This document shows positions 59,460 to 64,000 of a stretch of 64,000 nt of DNA, piece by piece. A program made the position numbers and the translations under genes. Numbering within the stretch: the stretch's first letter is position 1; every line of letters starts with the position of its first letter. The DNA comes from Diadema setosum (Eukaryota > Echinodermata > Echinoidea > Diadematoida > Diadematidae). Below the pieces are notes generated by a model. That model did not search any database. It was given only the letters and a program-made list of their open reading frames with translations, and was not told the origin of the DNA. The DNA lies in contig NC_092695.1 of assembly GCF_964275005.1 (NCBI RefSeq), positions 14,647,697 to 14,711,696 on the forward strand. The letters are read 5' to 3'.

Positions 59460-59740
59460 TGTGGATTCAGTTATCTCCCTCAGTCTTTGAGTATTTGGCT
59501 TGAAATTTGGCACCTGTGACCACTACAGTACAGAGATGCGCAGAATTCATATTTCATCATTGTTGAACAATGTGTTGCCATGGTAACAGTATATTTTGAA
59601 TAAAAACCATACAAACATATAGATTCAGCTAACTCTCAGTTTTAGAGCATTTGGCTTCAAATTTGGCACATGTTACCACCACATTACATAGATGTGCAAA
59701 ATTTATCTTTTGTCATTGGTGAAAAATGTGTTGCCATCGG
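59460..59740 (+). repeat. Dispersed intronic repeat (copy 2)
   Basis: Two units with 'gtggattcagttatctccc', 'tttgagtatttggcttgaaa', 'gaacaatgtgttgccatgg' and 'aaaaaccatacaaacatat', each in the same order as in 1-425. The second unit starts near 59618. Confidence 0.65.
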
Positions 59741-60210
59741 ACAATCCGTTCCAAAATTATGAATTTTTAAAGTATCTATGCAGTCACTGCTGAATGAGAA
59801 GACTACTGCAGTGTATGATGTCACATGCGTACAACAATATGAGGAAAATAAAATGAGAATTTCACTAAACTTTACTTTTTTAATAAAGTGCACATATTTT
59901 CTTTGACTTTTTACTGACATATATTTTAAAGGTAATATTATTCCCCCTGCCTTCTGAAAGAGAGAAGTCGAGTGTTCTTTTTTTTATGCGAGAAAAATGG
60001 AAATATGTTGAATTTTCTTTATTCTTTCTTTATATTGTTGTACACATGTGACATCACAAGCTAAAGTAGTCTTCTCATCCAGCTGTGACTGAGCAGAAAC
60101 TTACTTTTGAATGGATTGTCCAATTTTCCTCAAACTCTCACTGATGTGTTCTACAAATATTGCTGCTTTCACTCAACCCACATGTCTGGGAAGGTGAACT
60201 TGTCCTTTAA
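59735..60210. mobile_element. TTAA long-inverted-repeat MITE, copy 3 (left end truncated)
   Basis: From 'ccaaaattatgaattttt' through 'gagaagactactgcag', 'acaacaatatgaggaaaat' and the inverted right half to 'ttgtcctttaa', it follows copies 1 and 2. The right TTAA is at 60207-60210. The left terminal part is missing where it abuts the dispersed repeat. Confidence 0.7.
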
Positions 60211-61777
60211 TGAAAAGTTGTCCATGTCCTTGCAGTGATTTTGGGGTAGTGAATGTCTGAATGCATGTTATTTAGATCATGGACCTAATATACAAGGACA
60301 TTCATCGTATCGTTGATCAATTCATGCACCTGTACATCTCAAAAGCCCCACAAAGACATTTTTAGCATGCTTCACTGCTTTGATCCCATGATCGTCACTG
60401 CCAGCAAGCCGGGAGAAGAACAAGATGGAGATTTCGAGAAATCTAAAACTTTATGCGCAGAAGAAAATAACTCACAAGAATCAAGTAAAGTGAATGTGCA
60501 GTTGTGGTGTATGTTAGGAAATCATGCCTCAAACAATTTCGCTTGGGAGAAGCAGGCAGTTTTTAAAAGAAAGCTATCATTTTGGCAGAATGATTGTCAT
60601 TTGTGATCTCAATATTTCACTTTTCTCCAGCTTATTCCAGAGCAAAAAGGGATGGTAATGGTAGAGAACACTCGCATTAGGCAAGGTCTTATGCGTGTGC
60701 GAAAATGTGCGAATCAGCAATTACCCATCTTTTGACACAAAATTTGTAATGATCTCAGGTTTGCTGCTCCTCATCATCTGTATTTATTCAAAGACATTTC
60801 CGTTTGAAAAAGGCACTTCAGCGAAACAAGCCTGAAATGAGGCATATTGACGATACATGATTACACAATTGTTATTGTCAAGACACCTGAAAGTACTCAT
60901 TAAGATGCATATAATCATGTGTTGGTGACGATCATTACATCAAAGAAAAAACTGCCGTGAATAGTCCATCTTATATTAGATCCATGTTTAGATAAACATT
61001 TGATATGAATTTATCTTAATTATGTTGGGAATAATATGAAGCTCATGTGAGTTTGTGTAGAAGTTTTGTTCAAGTTTAAAACCCCTTTCCCCCGTAACTA
61101 TTAGATTTTGACCCAAAAAAAAAAAATCACAGTGAGATCTTGTCGGGATAGTGGAGACATCCGGATACAGGGAGGCCAAATAAGAGAGGTCGGACTGTAT
61201 TTTGGTGCAAACTGAAGGCTAATTTTTTTCTTTCTATTAAGGTTTCTCCAGTCGCCTGAAGAAATATGTTTTTTGGGGTTTTTTAACAGATATAGATAAA
61301 AATATAGATAAATAGACAAAAATTATCCGTTGGTAAACAGAAGAGAAAAAATGAAGGATTACTGCACAGAAAATATTGTAAATATCATGTTGGCAAACAG
61401 GAAACTTTAAATAAACTTGCATATTGAGTTCATCCTGTAACAGGGATGATTTGTTGGCTTATCAACACACAAAACATAGCATGTTGACTTAATTTTTATT
61501 TTGCATCCATGGCAGGATATATCTATATCTGATGGATCCCTGTTTGATTGCCTGAAAGAGTTTAGTGTGTGTTTGTTTGTTTTTGTTTTTTATGTCAGGG
61601 ACCTTACAAGGTTTATCACATGTCTATTAAAAAAGATGATGTAAATGGGATTCTTTCACACACAACCAACCTTGAAATTTTCATGGTTGTAACTTCTCCC
61701 CTCTAATATCTTGTGTTCTTTGTTTTATGATATTGGATTTTTCATTCTGCTTTCTCTGATTCATCATATCTTTTCAG

Positions 61778-61922
61778 GAACAATATTTGCATATGGACAA
61801 ACTGGTACAGGCAAGACTTTTACAATGGAAGGTGTGAGATCACAACCAGAGTTGAGGGGAATTATACCCAACTCATTCGCCCACATATTTGGACATATAG
61901 CCAAGGAGCAGGAAAACGTCAG
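61778..61922 (+). CDS. KIF3A: KIF3A, P-loop exon
   Basis: This 145-nt exon follows a TTTTCAG acceptor and completes the Gly codon split across the intron. It encodes [40 protein letters not shown] and AKEQENV plus two bases of Arg. GQTGTGKT is the kinesin P-loop that binds ATP phosphates. Human KIF3A reads [20 protein letters not shown] then [20 protein letters not shown]. The donor is GTATGA. The next exon, expected to start FLVRVSYLEIYNEE, is not in the remaining 2.1 kb, which is intron. Confidence 0.97.
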
Positions 61923-62296
61923 GTATGAGCCATTTGTTTCTCATCAATAAAAAAGATAAGACAATAGTTGTAGAAGACAGTGTTTTGAAGAACTGCCTAG
62001 CAGCCCTTCTTTTTGGCCTTGCTGGTGAAGAACTTTCTTGGGCATGCACGTACAGTCACATACTGAGGCAACACGATATATACATCAGTATGAAAATGAG
62101 AATGATTTGCTGAATCATGCATGATTGAGCCCACATCAAGTACAAATGTCACTTTTCAAAAGTCATGAGAGTAATTTTTGGGGTCTGTGATATATTCTAT
62201 TTCTTTTGTATGATTATTGGGCTGTTGTTGTTTTATCATCCATCGTTTAACCCCCTTACATCTTTTCTGACTCTTTTCATATCTATTTTTTTTTAA

Positions 62297-62460
62297 AGCT
62301 CATCTGAGCCAAAGGCCCATGTGAGCTATTGTGATCACGCATCGTCCACCGTCTGTCATGTGTAGTCCATCGTGCATCGTCTCTTGAGTGTCTTGTGTAA
62401 ACTTTTTACATTTTCATCTTCATCTTGAATATCCCTTGGCCACTAGGCCACTAAAAATTG
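62297..62460 (+). mobile_element. 'AGCTCACCTGAGC' repeat family, copy 3 (fragment)
   Basis: 'aaagctcatctgagccaaag', 'gcccatgtgagctattgtga', a run of 'cgtccaccgtctgtcatg'-like units and 'aactttttacattttcatct' match the first 120 bp of copy 2. It is truncated after about 160 bp. Confidence 0.7.
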
Positions 62461-62746
62461 ATGTTGGGCTACCGAATTTCCTATCTTTATATAGATTGGT
62501 GGTCCATTTGGGCAACTAATATTCAAAATGGAATGTTATGTTTCCTGGGTTTTTTTTTTTCTACCAGTGTATTTCTTTTTTTACCCGCCAAAAGTTCAGA
62601 GTTAAAGCTTTTACGTAAGGGGCTGCGTGGGTCACCAGAGAAAAAAGTCACTGTCAAGCCCTGCATAATGGTTCATGCATTTTGATTGTAAGACCACAAT
62701 CTGAATGAGGCTGAAAAATTCAGGCTTTCCAGCATCCATCTGTGTA

Positions 62747-62850
62747 CAGTGAAACCCCATTATAACGAGGTCCTTGGGACCGGCGATATTACCTCGTTAT
62801 AACCGGTACCTCGTTATATCCGTAACCTTGTTATAACCGTATGCATCAAA
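62747..62850 (+). mobile_element. Left end of a pogo/Tc1-mariner-like element
   Basis: A TA is followed by CAGTGAAACCCCATTATAAC and 'gaggtccttgggaccgg', then 'cctcgttataaccgg' repeats. The end sequence matches the families at 15414 and 25023. The right end was not found before 64000 and may lie beyond the window. Confidence 0.65.
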
Positions 62851-63155
62851 AACAAAGAAAAACATGAGCACGACGTCATATACCCATCAATGAAACTTAA
62901 GAACATCCTTTGCGTTGTAATTACACAATTGTGGATCATTATTATTGATAGAATAAAGGAAATTATTTGTGAATTAGACGAAAAAGTAGGAGTTGAAATA
63001 AGTTAATTCTTTATTTTTCTTCCGGAAATCTCTTCGCTTAATAGTTGCACATTATGTTCTTGAGAAGTATAGGCCTATATTATCTTCGTGATTCTCAGAT
63101 TGTATAAAATGCTTGTTAAGTTTTTCTAAACACCAACGCAAATAGAGTAATATAC

Positions 63156-63865
63156 ATGCGTTGTTTACCGTAACTTGCGAGGTATTTTTACATTGTTGGT
63201 GCCCAGCGGGAGTGCAATAATTTCATAAATCATTTTGGCTGTAATCTTATACGATATATATGATCGTTGCGCCCGAAGGGATAAAAAATGCGTTCTTTAT
63301 TTTCTTCTGAAAATCTCTTTGCGTTTTGTACATCCGTTCTTGAAAAATATCAGACAGGATTGAATTTGGAAGGTTGTGATCCTTTTTACGCATGTACCTG
63401 GTGACCATTCTGAAAGAAAAAAAAACTTTCATTGTGAAATGCAGTGTTAAAATTGTGATAACGCACCCAGATCTATTCAAACTAATAAATGCGTTTCTTT
63501 TTCTGAATGAGGTTAACATGCGTTATTCAACTATTTTTATTCTACTGTCACCTGGCGAGATCGCTATGATTTCAGAGTAACATACACTGACATACATGCG
63601 TTGTTTACTGTAACTTGCGAGGTATTTTACGCTGTTGGTGCCCAGCGGGAATTCGATGATTTCATGAATCATTTCGCCCGAAGGGATTAAAAATGCATTC
63701 TTTATTTTCTTCCGAAAAATCTCTTCGCGTTTTGTACATCCGTTCTTGAACTGTTAAAATGCGTTTGTTTCTTATTCTGAACACCGATTAAGTAGGTGAA
63801 CATGTGTTATTCAACTATTTTTATGCTACTGTCACCTGGCGAGATTGCGATGATTTCATTAATTA
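63156..63865. repeat. Tandem repeat of about 440 bp, incomplete at the edges
   Basis: 'acatgcgttgtttaccgtaa', 'ggtgcccagcgggag', 'cgcccgaagggataaaaaat' and 'cgttttgtacatccgttctt' at 63156-63345 recur at 63595-63755. 'tactgtcacctggcgagat' occurs at 63542 and 63829. A more diverged earlier unit starts near 63000. It probably belongs to the element starting at 62747. Confidence 0.75.
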
Positions 63866-64000
63866 TTTCAGCTTTAATCATCCACACCGATATTTGCTAA
63901 CCAGCAAAAGAACTGGAAGTCAGAACTGAAAATTGAAAGGATAATTATAATGATGAGTTGCACACGCATTCCAATTGTCCATTTGTGGCCACAAGTGTCG

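Larger units (their letters stand above)
59034..61777 (+). other. KIF3A intron with repeats
   Basis: The intron is 2.7 kb. It holds the dispersed repeat (59460-59740), TTAA MITE copy 3 (59735-60210) and otherwise unique AT-rich sequence. A 97-codon open stretch at 60313-60606 shows no family resemblance and no splice context I trust. Confidence 0.7.

Noticed and set aside
60313-60606. Possible extra KIF3A exon (97-codon frame)
   Set aside because: The KIF3A reading EGYN|GTIFAY joins directly across the intron, so no exon is missing; this frame has no kinesin residues.

Overview
The window looks like euchromatic DNA from an echinoderm, most likely a sea urchin. It is AT-rich, has long introns and carries many dispersed repeats. 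The two kinesin exons read almost exactly as I remember sea urchin kinesin-II 85 kDa subunit (KRP85/KIF3A). The species call is inference. Only three host genes can be supported. SMU1 (splicing factor) is on the + strand, with its last two coding exons at 976-1128 and 3638-3736. MRPL22 (mitochondrial ribosomal protein uL22m) is on the - strand, with five coding exons between 27394 and 16267 that give a complete protein of about 246 residues. KIF3A is on the + strand, with two motor-domain exons at 58766-59033 and 61778-61922; the rest lies outside the window or was not recognised. SMU1 and MRPL22 converge; MRPL22 and KIF3A diverge. These are housekeeping genes with no evident joint function.

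The rest is introns and intergenic DNA filled with transposable elements, many nested. 1-16 kb: SMU1 introns and the SMU1-MRPL22 intergenic stretch hold short TIR elements of at least three families, a 1.5-kb pogo-like element, a near-perfect 55-bp palindrome and a tRNA-derived repeat. 16-27 kb: MRPL22 introns hold more MITEs, a 2-kb TA-rich inverted-repeat element, and a 1.6-kb inverted duplication in intron 1 that also contains a 24-bp minisatellite. 27-36 kb: a hairpin containing vertebrate-type telomere repeats, two inverted repeat copies 8 kb apart, and an ACGT-saturated 1.9-kb element with degenerate terminal inverted repeats.

36-45 kb: a LINE is split by a 6.3-kb TIR element with a 9-bp target-site duplication, and again by a 0.48-kb TIR element. 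45-54 kb: a second LINE is split by a 6.5-kb TIR element and by a 0.9-kb element of a repeat family seen three times here. Inside the 6.5-kb element sit a second TIR pair, a repeated two-box motif, tandem units of about 400 bp and an inverted array of tRNA-like units. 55-58 kb: a broken Ty3/gypsy pol fossil on the - strand. 58-64 kb: KIF3A exons and introns with further MITEs, ending in a tandem repeat of about 440 bp.

Exon boundaries were set by GT/AG signals plus remembered human and sea urchin protein sequences. All repeat homologies were found by eye, so boundaries are approximate to a few bases unless a target duplication fixes them.
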